NCBI GenBank assembly: GCA_018820855.1 | Contig: JAHJNL010000090.1 | Location: 1 to 42,438, forward strand | DNA from: Pseudomonadota bacterium | GTDB taxonomy: Bacteria; Desulfobacterota; Desulfobulbia; Desulfobulbales; Desulfocapsaceae | DNA: 42,438 nucleotides | Direction: 5' to 3' | In this document: positions 9,270 through 17,323 of the stretch, one piece after another | How the letters are laid out: every line of letters begins with the position of its first letter | Position numbering within the stretch: the first letter of the stretch is position 1 | Position numbers and translations under genes: made by a program | The notes under the pieces: model-generated | Database searches by the model: none | What the model was told of the DNA's origin: nothing | The model's input: only the letters and a program-made list of their open reading frames with translations

Positions 9270-9308
9270 AGAAAAGCATGTCCCGCATCAGGCAGGACAT
9301 GCTTTTCT
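9270..9308 (+). terminator. Perfect 14-bp hairpin after the BI-1 gene
   Basis: Arms 9270-9283 and 9295-9308 (AGAAAAGCATGTCC with its exact complement) enclose an 11-nt loop, 25 nt after the BI-1 stop. The 3' arm is T-rich (CTTTTCTGATTTC continues past it), but there is no long clean U tract. It probably acts as a terminator between BI-1 and coaBC. Confidence 0.6.
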
Positions 9309-9340
9309 GATTTCAGGTGCATGGAAAAAGGGGAGGGGCG

Positions 9341-10558
9341 ATGCAAAGTTCATTTGCTGGGAAAAAGATTGTGGTAGGAGTTACAGGCTCCATAGCTGCA
9401 TTCAAGGTGGCTGGCTGGGTAAGTGCACTTACTCAAGAGGGTGCTGAAATCTCGGTGGTGATGACCGAATCTGCTTGTCGTTTTGTCACTCCTCTCACCT
9501 TTGCTGCCTTGTCAGGCCGTTCGGTACTGACCGATATGTTTGCCGCAGAAGAGGGCCGCTCAATATCTCATATCCAGTTAGGACAAGAGGCGGACCTGGT
9601 TCTGGTTGCCCCGGCTACTGCCAACACCATTGCCAGGATGGCTTATGGGCTTGCTGATGATCTGCTCACAACCACAGTCCTGGCAGCAGATGCTCCGGTA
9701 CTTGTGGCCCCGGCCATGAACAGCCGAATGCTTATGAACCCGGCGACCCAGCGTAATATCGGGATGTTAAAGGAACTTGGCCATGGTATCATAGAGCCGA
9801 CATCCGGGATGATGGCCTGCAAGACAGAGGGGCCTGGACGTCTGCCGGAATGGGAGGACGTTCGTGAACAGCTGCTTGCCACCCTCAGTATTCAGGATTT
9901 GCAAGGAGAAAAAATTCTGATTACTGCAGGACCCACCCGCGAAGCCCTGGACCCAGCCCGTTTTCTCAGTAATCGATCCTCTGGAAAAATGGGTTATGCA
10001 TTGGCCCGGATGGCAAGAAGACGTGGCGCTGAAGTCGTCCTGATTAGCGGACCCAGTTCCTTGTCTCCTCCCCATGGCGTGGAACTGATCAATGTCCAGA
10101 CTGCTTACGAGATGTGTCAGGCGGTCATGGGCGCCTGCCGCGGTACTTCGGTGATTATTAAGGCCGCAGCCGTAAGCGATTTCCGCCCGGAAGCAAAATT
10201 TCCTCAAAAGGTCAAAAAAGATGATGCCGAGTTTGTCCTGAAACTGGAACAGACCATTGATATCCTCAAGGAACTAGGAGAGCGAAAGGAAGAGCATGGC
10301 TATCTCCTGGTAGGCTTTGCAGCTGAGAGTTGTAATTTGCATGCAGCCGGAGAGGAAAAGTTGAAAAAGAAGAATCTTGATCTTATAGCCATTAATGATA
10401 TCAGTGGTGAACATACTGGATTTGAAGTGGATACCAATAAGGTGATTCTTTTTGACCGGCACGGCTTTTCTGATCTGCCCCTTACCAGCAAAGAGGAAAC
10501 TGCCGATTTGATTCTGGATCGAGTGATTAAACTCCTCATCGAAAAAAGAATGCATTAA
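9341..10558 (+). CDS. coaBC: Bifunctional phosphopantothenoylcysteine decarboxylase / phosphopantothenate-cysteine ligase
   Basis: Soluble enzyme carrying out two consecutive steps of coenzyme A synthesis: ligation of cysteine to 4'-phosphopantothenate, then FMN-dependent decarboxylation to 4'-phosphopantetheine. ATG 9341 is chosen because GGGGAGGGG lies immediately upstream; the GTG at 9317 is in frame but without a ribosome site. The protein is 405 residues. The N-terminal CoaC flavoprotein half shows KKIVVGVTGSIAAFKVAGW, the PAMN motif in VAPAMNSRMLMNP, and the active-site cysteine in MMACKTEGPGRLPE. The C-terminal CoaB half has ILITAGPTREALDPARFLSN and RSSGKMGYALA, then LLVGFAAES and LDLIAINDIS. 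coaE, the last step of the pathway, lies at 29739, far away. Confidence 0.95.
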   Translation: MQSSFAGKKIVVGVTGSIAAFKVAGWVSALTQEGAEISVVMTESACRFVTPLTFAALSGRSVLTDMFAAEEGRSISHIQLGQEADLVLVAPATANTIARMAYGLADDLLTTTVLAADAPVLVAPAMNSRMLMNPATQRNIGMLKELGHGIIEPTSGMMACKTEGPGRLPEWEDVREQLLATLSIQDLQGEKILITAGPTREALDPARFLSNRSSGKMGYALARMARRRGAEVVLISGPSSLSPPHGVELINVQTAYEMCQAVMGACRGTSVIIKAAAVSDFRPEAKFPQKVKKDDAEFVLKLEQTIDILKELGERKEEHGYLLVGFAAESCNLHAAGEEKLKKKNLDLIAINDISGEHTGFEVDTNKVILFDRHGFSDLPLTSKEETADLILDRVIKLLIEKRMH

Positions 10559-10602
10559 GTGCAGGTTTTTTTCATTTTTCACTCTCCTCTTTTAACGAAG
10601 AC

Positions 10603-11802
10603 ATGTCTCCCCGGGAACGTTCTATTCTTACCGTGACCTGCTTCGGTCACTTTATGAGTCATTTTAATATGCTGGTTTTTCCAGCTATACTCCTCCCTCT
10701 TTCCGGGAAACTTGGCATGGATATGGGCCAGACTCTGGCCCTGTCATTCTGGATGTACCTTCTTTTTGGTCTGACTGCGTTTCCCTGGGGAATGCTGGCC
10801 GACCGATTCGGAGCTCGTCCTCTGTTGGCTGTTTTTTATCTCGGGGCAGGGGGCTGTGGATTCCTTGCCGCCCTGAACCTGTCTGATTCCTTTGCTCTCG
10901 GTCTCTGTCTGGCCGGGATCGGTCTCTTTTCAGGAATCTATCATCCGGCAGGTTTAGGCTGGATAGCCAAGGAGTTTGAAAAAACAAGTCAGGGTATGGC
11001 CTATAACGGAATGTTTGGGAATCTCGGGCTGGCCACAGCACCCCTTCTTGCCGGCAGCGTGAATTATATATGGGGGGCGGAGGCGGTCTATCTGGTCCTT
11101 GGCATGATGAACATCGGTGGACTTTTTCTTCTCTATCTGGCCCGCAACGGTCAAGGCGGCTTGCAGGTGAGGAAGAATGAGGGGGAACCAAAACGTTCCC
11201 TTGCCCCCTTTCTTATCCTCCTCTTGGCTATGACTCTGGGCGGTATCGTCTACCGTGGCACCTCCGTGACTCTGCCTGCCTATTTTGAACTGCAGAACAG
11301 GGATCTCTATCAGGGCTTCCTCGTCTTTTCAGGACAGATTGGCTCGCCCAACCTTTTTGCCACCCTGGTAACATCGTTTATCTATCTGGTCGGTATGGCC
11401 GGGCAGTATGCAGGGGGCAGGGTGGGAGAGTCCTGTGATCTTGGCAGGGGATACCTGATCTTTCATCTTATTACCATTCCAGCGGCCCTGGCCATGGCCT
11501 TTACCACAGATATCCCCCTGATTTTGTTTGCCATGATCCATTCTTTTTTTCTCCTGGGCATGCAGCCTCTGGAAAATACCCTGGTTGCCCGTCTCAGTCC
11601 GCCTGAGATTCACAGCTCTGCTTTTGGTCTTAAATTTATCCTCACCTTCGGCGTTGGGGCGCTGAGTGTGAAAATGGTAACTCTGATTAGGACAGGTTTT
11701 GGGTTTAGTGCTGTCTATATCGGGCTGACCTTGATTTCCACCCTATTGGTTTGTACCATTCTGGTCCTGAACAATAGCCGAAAAGTATCCTCAGTCGCTT
11801 GA
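10603..11802 (+). CDS. Major facilitator superfamily transporter, fosmidomycin-resistance-like
   Basis: Twelve-helix inner-membrane secondary transporter of 399 residues. The first half shows the MFS motif A loop as GMLADRFGARPLLAVF between helices 2 and 3. The openings RSILTVTCFGHFMSHFNMLVFP and the stretch SGIYHPAGLGWIAK (residues about 107-120) resemble the Fsr/fosmidomycin-resistance subfamily, where a G-x-x-HP-x-x segment is common. The substrate is not predictable. It starts 44 nt after coaBC on the same strand and may be cotranscribed, but no functional link to CoA synthesis is evident. ATG 10603 is the first in-frame start; only a weak GAAG lies upstream. Confidence 0.8.
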   Translation: MSPRERSILTVTCFGHFMSHFNMLVFPAILLPLSGKLGMDMGQTLALSFWMYLLFGLTAFPWGMLADRFGARPLLAVFYLGAGGCGFLAALNLSDSFALGLCLAGIGLFSGIYHPAGLGWIAKEFEKTSQGMAYNGMFGNLGLATAPLLAGSVNYIWGAEAVYLVLGMMNIGGLFLLYLARNGQGGLQVRKNEGEPKRSLAPFLILLLAMTLGGIVYRGTSVTLPAYFELQNRDLYQGFLVFSGQIGSPNLFATLVTSFIYLVGMAGQYAGGRVGESCDLGRGYLIFHLITIPAALAMAFTTDIPLILFAMIHSFFLLGMQPLENTLVARLSPPEIHSSAFGLKFILTFGVGALSVKMVTLIRTGFGFSAVYIGLTLISTLLVCTILVLNNSRKVSSVA

Positions 11803-11914
11803 TATGTCAGGAATATTTGAGAATTTGAATTGAAATTTCTCATAACCGGGATTATGAACTGTTCCTGCTTGAATAGTTTCCTCTTTCTTTAAACCAGGAT
11901 GATTAAAAGATTAG

Positions 11915-11920
11915 TATAAT
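11915..11920 (+). promoter_or_regulatory. Candidate -10 element of the six-gene signalling operon
   Basis: A consensus TATAAT lies 39 nt upstream of the first Roadblock ATG, in the 157-nt gap after the MFS gene. At 17-nt spacing the -35 position reads AACCAG, a poor match, so transcription may need an activator or the call may be wrong. Confidence 0.4.
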
Positions 11921-11959
11921 CAGTCTGTTCCATAACATCAATCAGCCAAAGGAGTTATT

Positions 11960-12328
11960 ATGTCCCGAACCGACGAGTTGAATAGTGCCCTTTCTAATCT
12001 GCAGGCTTCCTCTGCTGATGTAGAGGCCTGTGCTGTTGTTTCCGAAGACGGTCTTATCATTGCCAGCTCTTTGCCCCAGTCTATGGAAGAAGATCATATC
12101 GCAGCTATGAGTGCCGTCATGCTTTCCATGGGTGGAAGAACTGCGCAGGAACTGAAACGCGGTGAGCTGGAGCAGCTCTATGTCAAAGGGAAAAACGGTT
12201 ATGTCATTATCAGCCATGCCGGAGCCCATTCCTCTCTCATTGTCATTACCCGTAAAGAAGCAAAATTGGGGCTCATTTTTCTTGATATGTCCCGTACTGC
12301 CAGTGAAATAGCCTCCATCCTTTCTTGA
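11960..12328 (+). CDS. Roadblock/LC7-domain protein (first of two in the operon)
   Basis: Small cytoplasmic protein of 122 residues that is essentially one Roadblock/LC7 domain. The segment EACAVVSEDGLIIASSLPQS (about 23-42) is the family's first beta hairpin, followed by a helix ending in GGRTAQELKRGELEQLYV and the strand pair GYVIISHAG and SSLIVITRKEAKLGLIFLD. Family members dimerise and often regulate small Ras-like GTPases, such as MglB acting on MglA in Myxococcus. No MglA-type GTPase is encoded in this window. ATG 11960 has AAAGGAG about 5 nt upstream. It is the promoter-proximal gene of the operon, 19 nt before the ODP-like gene, so a role as a scaffold or regulator of the downstream kinase or ATPase is likely but unproven. 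Confidence 0.85.
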   Translation: MSRTDELNSALSNLQASSADVEACAVVSEDGLIIASSLPQSMEEDHIAAMSAVMLSMGGRTAQELKRGELEQLYVKGKNGYVIISHAGAHSSLIVITRKEAKLGLIFLDMSRTASEIASILS

Positions 12329-12347
12329 TTTGCTCAAGGAGATTGTC

Positions 12348-13097
12348 ATGTTAGAACTGTACTCAGAGGGTGAACATAAAAGTATTTTCGCCAATGATCT
12401 GTCGGTTGGAACTATGGTGGAGGCAAATCAGCACATTATAATCCATAATGGAGAGGCAATCATCCTCGATCCCGGCGGCCACAAGGTCTATACCAAACTG
12501 TTTGCCCAGCTGTCTTCCTACTGCAAAGCAAGTGACATCAAATACTTGTTTTTTTCGCATCAGGATCCTGATATCATAGCTGCTGCCAATGGCTGGCTTA
12601 TGGTTACCGATGCTGCGGCTCTGCTCTCTGCTCTGTGGATGCGTTTTATCCCTCATTTTGGAGTGGATGAATATGTGATTAACCGTATCCAACCTATCCC
12701 GGATGAAGGAATGGTGGTAACTGTCGGTGGTGTCGACCTAAAGGTTATTCCTGCTCATTTTCTTCATTCGCCTGGGAACTTCCATCTTTACGATCCGGTA
12801 TCCAAGATCCTGTATACTGGAGATCTTGGAGCCTCCCTTGGTGCTGATAAGGACTTTGTCGAGGATTTCGATGCCCATGTGATGTTCATGGAGGAATTCC
12901 ATAAACGTTATATTGCCTCATCTCAGCCTCTGAAAATGTGGGCGAAAACAGCAAGGCAGCTCGATATTGAAATCATTGCCCCGCAACACGGGGCAATGAT
13001 GGCAGGAAAGGAGAACGTCGAGCGTTTCATTTCCTGGATTGATTCCCTTTCCTGCGGTGTTGAACTCATGGGAGATTCCTTTCCCATTCCGCAATAA
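12348..13097 (+). CDS. ODP-like metallo-beta-lactamase-fold diiron protein
   Basis: Protein of 249 residues with the beta-lactamase fold of flavodiiron proteins but no flavodoxin or rubredoxin domain, as in the oxygen-binding diiron protein (ODP) known from anaerobe signalling. ATG 12348 is chosen over the TTG at 12330 because AAGGAG lies just upstream. Ligands can be matched to the flavodiiron pattern: the HxDxD of FSHQDPDIIAA (known FDPs mostly have HxExD), a His in PAHFLHSPGNFH, the bridging Asp in LYTGDLGASLG and the last His in IIAPQHGAMM. In known proteins the site binds O2 or NO. Being in an operon with a histidine kinase and 18 nt before it, this one probably works as a gas or redox sensor rather than as a respiratory reductase. 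Ligand and output are inferred. Confidence 0.85.
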   Translation: MLELYSEGEHKSIFANDLSVGTMVEANQHIIIHNGEAIILDPGGHKVYTKLFAQLSSYCKASDIKYLFFSHQDPDIIAAANGWLMVTDAAALLSALWMRFIPHFGVDEYVINRIQPIPDEGMVVTVGGVDLKVIPAHFLHSPGNFHLYDPVSKILYTGDLGASLGADKDFVEDFDAHVMFMEEFHKRYIASSQPLKMWAKTARQLDIEIIAPQHGAMMAGKENVERFISWIDSLSCGVELMGDSFPIPQ

Positions 13098-13115
13098 CTG
13101 TCGTGTCATTATTAT

Positions 13116-16100
13116 ATGTATGTCTTTCCTGATAAACATGGACTTTTCCTGGATATAGTCTGTCTCCTGTCCAGGGCCTTGGATTTGGATGAGGGCGCCA
13201 AACTTGATCATGGCCTGCGGGTGGCCCAGCTTTCTCAGGCCATTGCCAGACAACTGAACCATGATCAGCCGGGGCAACTTTTTATTGCCGGACTTCTTCA
13301 TGATATAGGCGGCATGGGACTCAAAGATCATGTGCTGCACCATGCCTTGGATAACTTTCAGGATATAGAAGCACGGGAGCATGCCGCCCGCGGTGCTGCC
13401 ATTCTGCAAAGTTTTCAGCCTTTTCAGCCCCTGGTCGGCTGGGTAGCTGATCATCATGAACGCTACGATGGCACTGGGTTTCCGGGGGGCAAGTCAAAAC
13501 TAGGTATTTCCTCCGAGGCAGCTATTCTCCATCTCGCTGATTTTCTGGATATCTATGCCAGGAGCCATCCGCACGCGACGTGGGAGGAAGTTCGAAGTTT
13601 TATTGTTCAACAGTCTGCGACCGGAGTTGCTCCGGTCATCGTTGAGGCTGCGAGACGACTTTTTTCCAATCCGGACAGTATTGCTCTCCTCCATGGATTA
13701 GTTCATACTGAGGAACTCTGTTCCCATATGGATATTCATCTCCCGGGACTTGATTCGCTTCCAGCAGAGGAGATGCTTTGTCAGTTGCTCTGGTTGGTTG
13801 CCCAGGTGGCTGATAGCAAGGAGTCGGAGAGGAGGTTTCATTCCATTCGAGTGGCTTTTTACAGCCACCGTATCGCCAAGTCTCTTGACCATCCAGAGGC
13901 AGATCCACTGCAGGTTCTTTGGGCTGGATTACTGCATGACATCGGGATAATTGCAGTTCCCCGGAAAGAGATGAATCACGATCACTTTCTTTCTGTAGAG
14001 AATTCAGGGGGGTATCGGGAACATACACAGATCTCTGCAGAACTGGTATCCCAGGTTGAAGGACTGTCTCACCTGGCACCTCAGCTGGCAGCCCATCATG
14101 AACACTGGGATGGAAGCGGATTCCCCGGTGGCCTGCAGGGCGAAGAGATACCCCTTATTTCTCGTATCCTCGCTATTGCCGATCACTATGATCACCTGGC
14201 AGGAGAGATTCGGGAAGGTCGGCGCAGCCAGCATCAGCAGGCCATGGATGAACTGGAAAGGGGGACGGGGAGATTGTTTGCTCCTGAATTGATGGATACT
14301 GCTCGGCCAGTTTTGGAGATCTGGGGGCCATATGATATTTCCTGGATTCGTGATCTGAGCAATGTATATGCCTTTTTTGTCTCGGATCCCTTTGATCGAA
14401 TTGCTGCTGGCCGGGAAAGTGGGCAGAAACATCGGGAGGTGGAACCAGCGGCAAGTGAGTCTCTTCCCAGGCAGTGGGCTCTGGCCTGGATTGCCCGTGA
14501 TTTTGTCTTTCTCCGCGGGGCGGAGGCGATCTGTACTCTTACCGGTATGGATATTGTCGAGAATCTTTCCGAAATCCTGGACAGTTCCGTTTGGAACGAA
14601 AGACAAAAACAGGTGGCCGGCCTGCAGGTTGGCACTTCGCTTACCCTTTCCCTGCCCACCAGGAGCGGAGGGCTTCTTGAGCTTCTTTTTATCTGTCAGG
14701 AAAAATGGTATGAACTCCTCTATCGTGGTGTCAATGAGACACCACTCTTTACCAGAACGCATTCTCTTTTTTATCAGAATTTTCGGAGCACTCCTGAGGC
14801 CGAACTTCTCCTTGATCGGGAGGCCGTGATCAGAGATGTCAACCATGCAGCATTGGCACTTTTAGGGTTTTCTCTGCAGGAACTGCTGGGAAAAGGGATC
14901 GGAACCTTATTTTCTCCTTTTCTCTCCCTTGCCAAAGCACGTTCTCTGCAACTCTTTTTTAACGTGCACGGTCAGGACCTCTGGGCAGAGGAGTTCGCCC
15001 TGGCAAATGGTGAGGGCAGATATTGCACACTGCAGGTAACTATTCAACGTCTGGAAGGAGGCGGTGAGCAGCAGTTGTCTTTTCTCAGCAGGTTAAAGGA
15101 TGTCTCTATCCAGAAGAATCTGGAACTGGATATGGCTCACAGAGATCGTGCCCTGCAGCTCATTGTCCATAATACCTCGGGGCTTACGGGCGAGAAATTT
15201 TTTAAATCTCTGCTTCATCAATTCGTTGTGCTGATAAAATCGAAAATAGCTCTGGTGGGAGAATTGGTTGATGAGGGCAGAGCTATTCATCCTCTTGCCT
15301 TCTGGGAACAGGGGCAGTTTCGGAAGGCGGAACCGTTTTCCCTTTCAAAGACTTTCTGTAACCTGGTGATCAAGAAGGGAGAAATCTGTTTTTCCAGGCG
15401 CTTACGGGAGTTGTTTCCCTACGATTCGTTCTTACAGAAACGCGGTTTGAATTCTTGTTGGGGGCTGACTTTGCGCAGACAGGATGGAACTGTCATCGGT
15501 ATTCTCATTGCCATGGATGAGAAAGATATTATTCGTTCCCCAAGCAGGCAGGTCATTGGCAAAGTTCTTCAGTCCCTGGCCGGGAGTGAACTGGCCAGGC
15601 TGCAGACCGAGCGTGTTCTCCAGGAAAATGAGAGACAGCTAGAGATCCAGAACCGTGAATTGACCCGTATGAACCAGCTTAAAAGTGATATGATTGCAGT
15701 AACTTCTCATGACTTGAAGTCTCCCTTGTCCGCGATCATCGGCTATGCCTCTCTCCTGGAGCAGTATTTTGCTACTCTGACAGAAGAAAAGAAAATTTAT
15801 TATATAAAACGGATTGAGGAAGAGGGACAGAAACAGCTTATTTTTATAAATAAGCTTCTTGATCTTTATCGCATTGAATCCGGATCAATAGAACTGGAAG
15901 CTGAACCTCAGCGTCTGGACCTTCTCGTGGCAGATTGCGTAGAAACCCAGAAGCACGTTGCTGCTGCACGCAATATTGTCTTTGATTTCCGGTTTACGGG
16001 AGAGGCCATTCCGCTTTCGGTGGATCGTCTGCGTATGGATCAGGTGTTTTCCAATCTCCTTTCCAATGCGGTGAAATTTTCACCGGATGGTGAAATGATC

Positions 16101-16379
16101 GAGGTTCGCTGCAGTCAGAACAAGAGTTTTGTCATTATCGAGGTCTGTGATCGAGGGAAGGGAGTTGATGAAGAAGAAATATCACATATCTTTGATCGCT
16201 ATTATATGGGGCGAACCGATTTTGAAGTTCGTGCGGAAGGGGCAGGCCTTGGCCTCTATATTGTGAAAAGCATTGTTGCCCTGCATGGTGGGGTGGTTTG
16301 TGCCCGAAATCGTAAAAAAGGCGGGAGTTGTTTTACGGTGCGCCTCCCTGCCGGAACGAGTGGAACAGAGAATGGATAA
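13116..16379 (+). CDS. Tandem HD-GYP-like / PAS / GAF-like hybrid histidine kinase
   Basis: Large signalling protein of 1087 residues without a clear signal peptide or transmembrane helix. Domain order: HD-GYP-like domain 1 (about 20-190; H32, HD at 62-63, HHERYDGTGFPGG at 113-125), HD-GYP-like domain 2 (about 225-400; H242, HD at 274-275, HHEHWDGSGFPGG), PAS (about 560-665), a GAF-like region (about 675-835), then a kinase core with HisKA phospho-acceptor H865 in TSHDLKSPLSAIIGYASLL, N-box NLLSNAVKFSPDG, and G boxes DRGKGVD and GAGLGLYIV. Active HD-GYP enzymes hydrolyse cyclic di-GMP, but both domains have lost the Lys of HDIGK (HDIGG and HDIGI here), so they may bind rather than cleave. The next gene, its likely partner regulator, overlaps by 8 nt. 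The GAF assignment is the least certain part. Confidence 0.88.
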   Translation: MYVFPDKHGLFLDIVCLLSRALDLDEGAKLDHGLRVAQLSQAIARQLNHDQPGQLFIAGLLHDIGGMGLKDHVLHHALDNFQDIEAREHAARGAAILQSFQPFQPLVGWVADHHERYDGTGFPGGKSKLGISSEAAILHLADFLDIYARSHPHATWEEVRSFIVQQSATGVAPVIVEAARRLFSNPDSIALLHGLVHTEELCSHMDIHLPGLDSLPAEEMLCQLLWLVAQVADSKESERRFHSIRVAFYSHRIAKSLDHPEADPLQVLWAGLLHDIGIIAVPRKEMNHDHFLSVENSGGYREHTQISAELVSQVEGLSHLAPQLAAHHEHWDGSGFPGGLQGEEIPLISRILAIADHYDHLAGEIREGRRSQHQQAMDELERGTGRLFAPELMDTARPVLEIWGPYDISWIRDLSNVYAFFVSDPFDRIAAGRESGQKHREVEPAASESLPRQWALAWIARDFVFLRGAEAICTLTGMDIVENLSEILDSSVWNERQKQVAGLQVGTSLTLSLPTRSGGLLELLFICQEKWYELLYRGVNETPLFTRTHSLFYQNFRSTPEAELLLDREAVIRDVNHAALALLGFSLQELLGKGIGTLFSPFLSLAKARSLQLFFNVHGQDLWAEEFALANGEGRYCTLQVTIQRLEGGGEQQLSFLSRLKDVSIQKNLELDMAHRDRALQLIVHNTSGLTGEKFFKSLLHQFVVLIKSKIALVGELVDEGRAIHPLAFWEQGQFRKAEPFSLSKTFCNLVIKKGEICFSRRLRELFPYDSFLQKRGLNSCWGLTLRRQDGTVIGILIAMDEKDIIRSPSRQVIGKVLQSLAGSELARLQTERVLQENERQLEIQNRELTRMNQLKSDMIAVTSHDLKSPLSAIIGYASLLEQYFATLTEEKKIYYIKRIEEEGQKQLIFINKLLDLYRIESGSIELEAEPQRLDLLVADCVETQKHVAAARNIVFDFRFTGEAIPLSVDRLRMDQVFSNLLSNAVKFSPDGEMIEVRCSQNKSFVIIEVCDRGKGVDEEEISHIFDRYYMGRTDFEVRAEGAGLGLYIVKSIVALHGGVVCARNRKKGGSCFTVRLPAGTSGTENG

Positions 16380-17280
16380 ACCAGAAATTTTAATCATAGA
16401 TGATGATCCGGCCCAGCATGAAATCTTAGGGGAGCACCTGCGTCTTGCCGGCTTTTCTCCCCTTCATGCGGCAAGTAGTGATGAGGGCATTGCTCTGTTA
16501 CAGAATAAAGAAGTGTCTCTTATCCTCCTTGACATCAATATGCCGAAAGTCGATGGTTTTCAGACCATTAAGCTTTTGCGTCATCAGCCCCGGACTGCCG
16601 AAATTCCTGTACTTTTCCTGACCAGCCTTGATCGCCAATATCTGAAGATAAAGGGTTTGGAACTCGGGGCTGATGACTATGTGACAAAGCCCTATAACAG
16701 TGCGGAGCTGATTGCCAGGATCAAGGCGATTTTACGCAGGAGTAAACATACAGTAGTCCAGGAGTCTGAACTCAGCGGTGATGTAAAGGCGATCGGGCTT
16801 GTCGATCTTTTACAGAATCTTGGTCAGTCTTCGAGAACCGCGAGAATTAAACTTCCGGCCATGGATGGTGAAATTATTGTTTCGGGTGAAGAAGTCGTTC
16901 TTGTCCGTCAGGGAAGACATGAGGGGATGGAGGCGTTACTCCGTTTGCTGCTCATGGAGCGTGGTCGTTTTGAAGTCTTTTATCAGGAGATCCCTGGTCT
17001 GGCAACCGGTCAGGGAATACCAATTATCAAGGCCCTTCTCAATGTCGCCAATCAGGTGGATAGTATCAGGATGGCAGTGGAGAAAACAGGTCAGACTGAT
17101 CCGTTCCTGGAGTTTGTTGACAAGGGGGGCAGTGGGAATTCTGCAATCGATGCACTGCAGGCAAGCTTCCCTGTTCGTTTTTTTACCCTTGTCGCGGCAA
17201 TGGAGGAACCAATAGAGAAAAATGTGGACAAGGTATTACAGGCGATCTCCGACAATAGGATATACTGTCAGGATGAATAA
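16372..17280 (+). CDS. Response regulator with DUF4388 output domain
   Basis: Protein of 302 residues. An N-terminal receiver domain (1-125) has the acidic pair in ILIIDDDPAQH, phospho-acceptor D54 in LILLDINMPKVDG, T84 and K106 in DDYVTKPYN. From about 131 comes a DUF4388 (PatA N-terminal-like) domain: LSGDVKAIGLVDLLQNLGQS, then an IIVSGEEVVLVRQGR strand pair and a helical MEALLRLLLMERGRFEVFYQ. A further about 70 C-terminal residues are unassigned. There is no recognisable DNA-binding domain, so the output is probably protein-protein contact. ATG 16372 sits inside the last codons of the kinase gene (8-nt overlap), which strongly suggests a cognate pair made in fixed ratio. The longer frame to 16273 lies inside the kinase gene and is rejected. 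Confidence 0.88.
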   Translation: MDKPEILIIDDDPAQHEILGEHLRLAGFSPLHAASSDEGIALLQNKEVSLILLDINMPKVDGFQTIKLLRHQPRTAEIPVLFLTSLDRQYLKIKGLELGADDYVTKPYNSAELIARIKAILRRSKHTVVQESELSGDVKAIGLVDLLQNLGQSSRTARIKLPAMDGEIIVSGEEVVLVRQGRHEGMEALLRLLLMERGRFEVFYQEIPGLATGQGIPIIKALLNVANQVDSIRMAVEKTGQTDPFLEFVDKGGSGNSAIDALQASFPVRFFTLVAAMEEPIEKNVDKVLQAISDNRIYCQDE

Positions 17281-17323
17281 ATAAAGCAGACGGGTTGAAC
17301 GGAAGGTTGATCCAGGAGGGACT

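Noticed and set aside
14004-14846. Open frame of 280 residues on the minus strand inside the large kinase gene
   Set aside because: Antisense shadow of the second HD-GYP-like domain; composition is Pro/Ser/Arg rich and no domain is recognisable.
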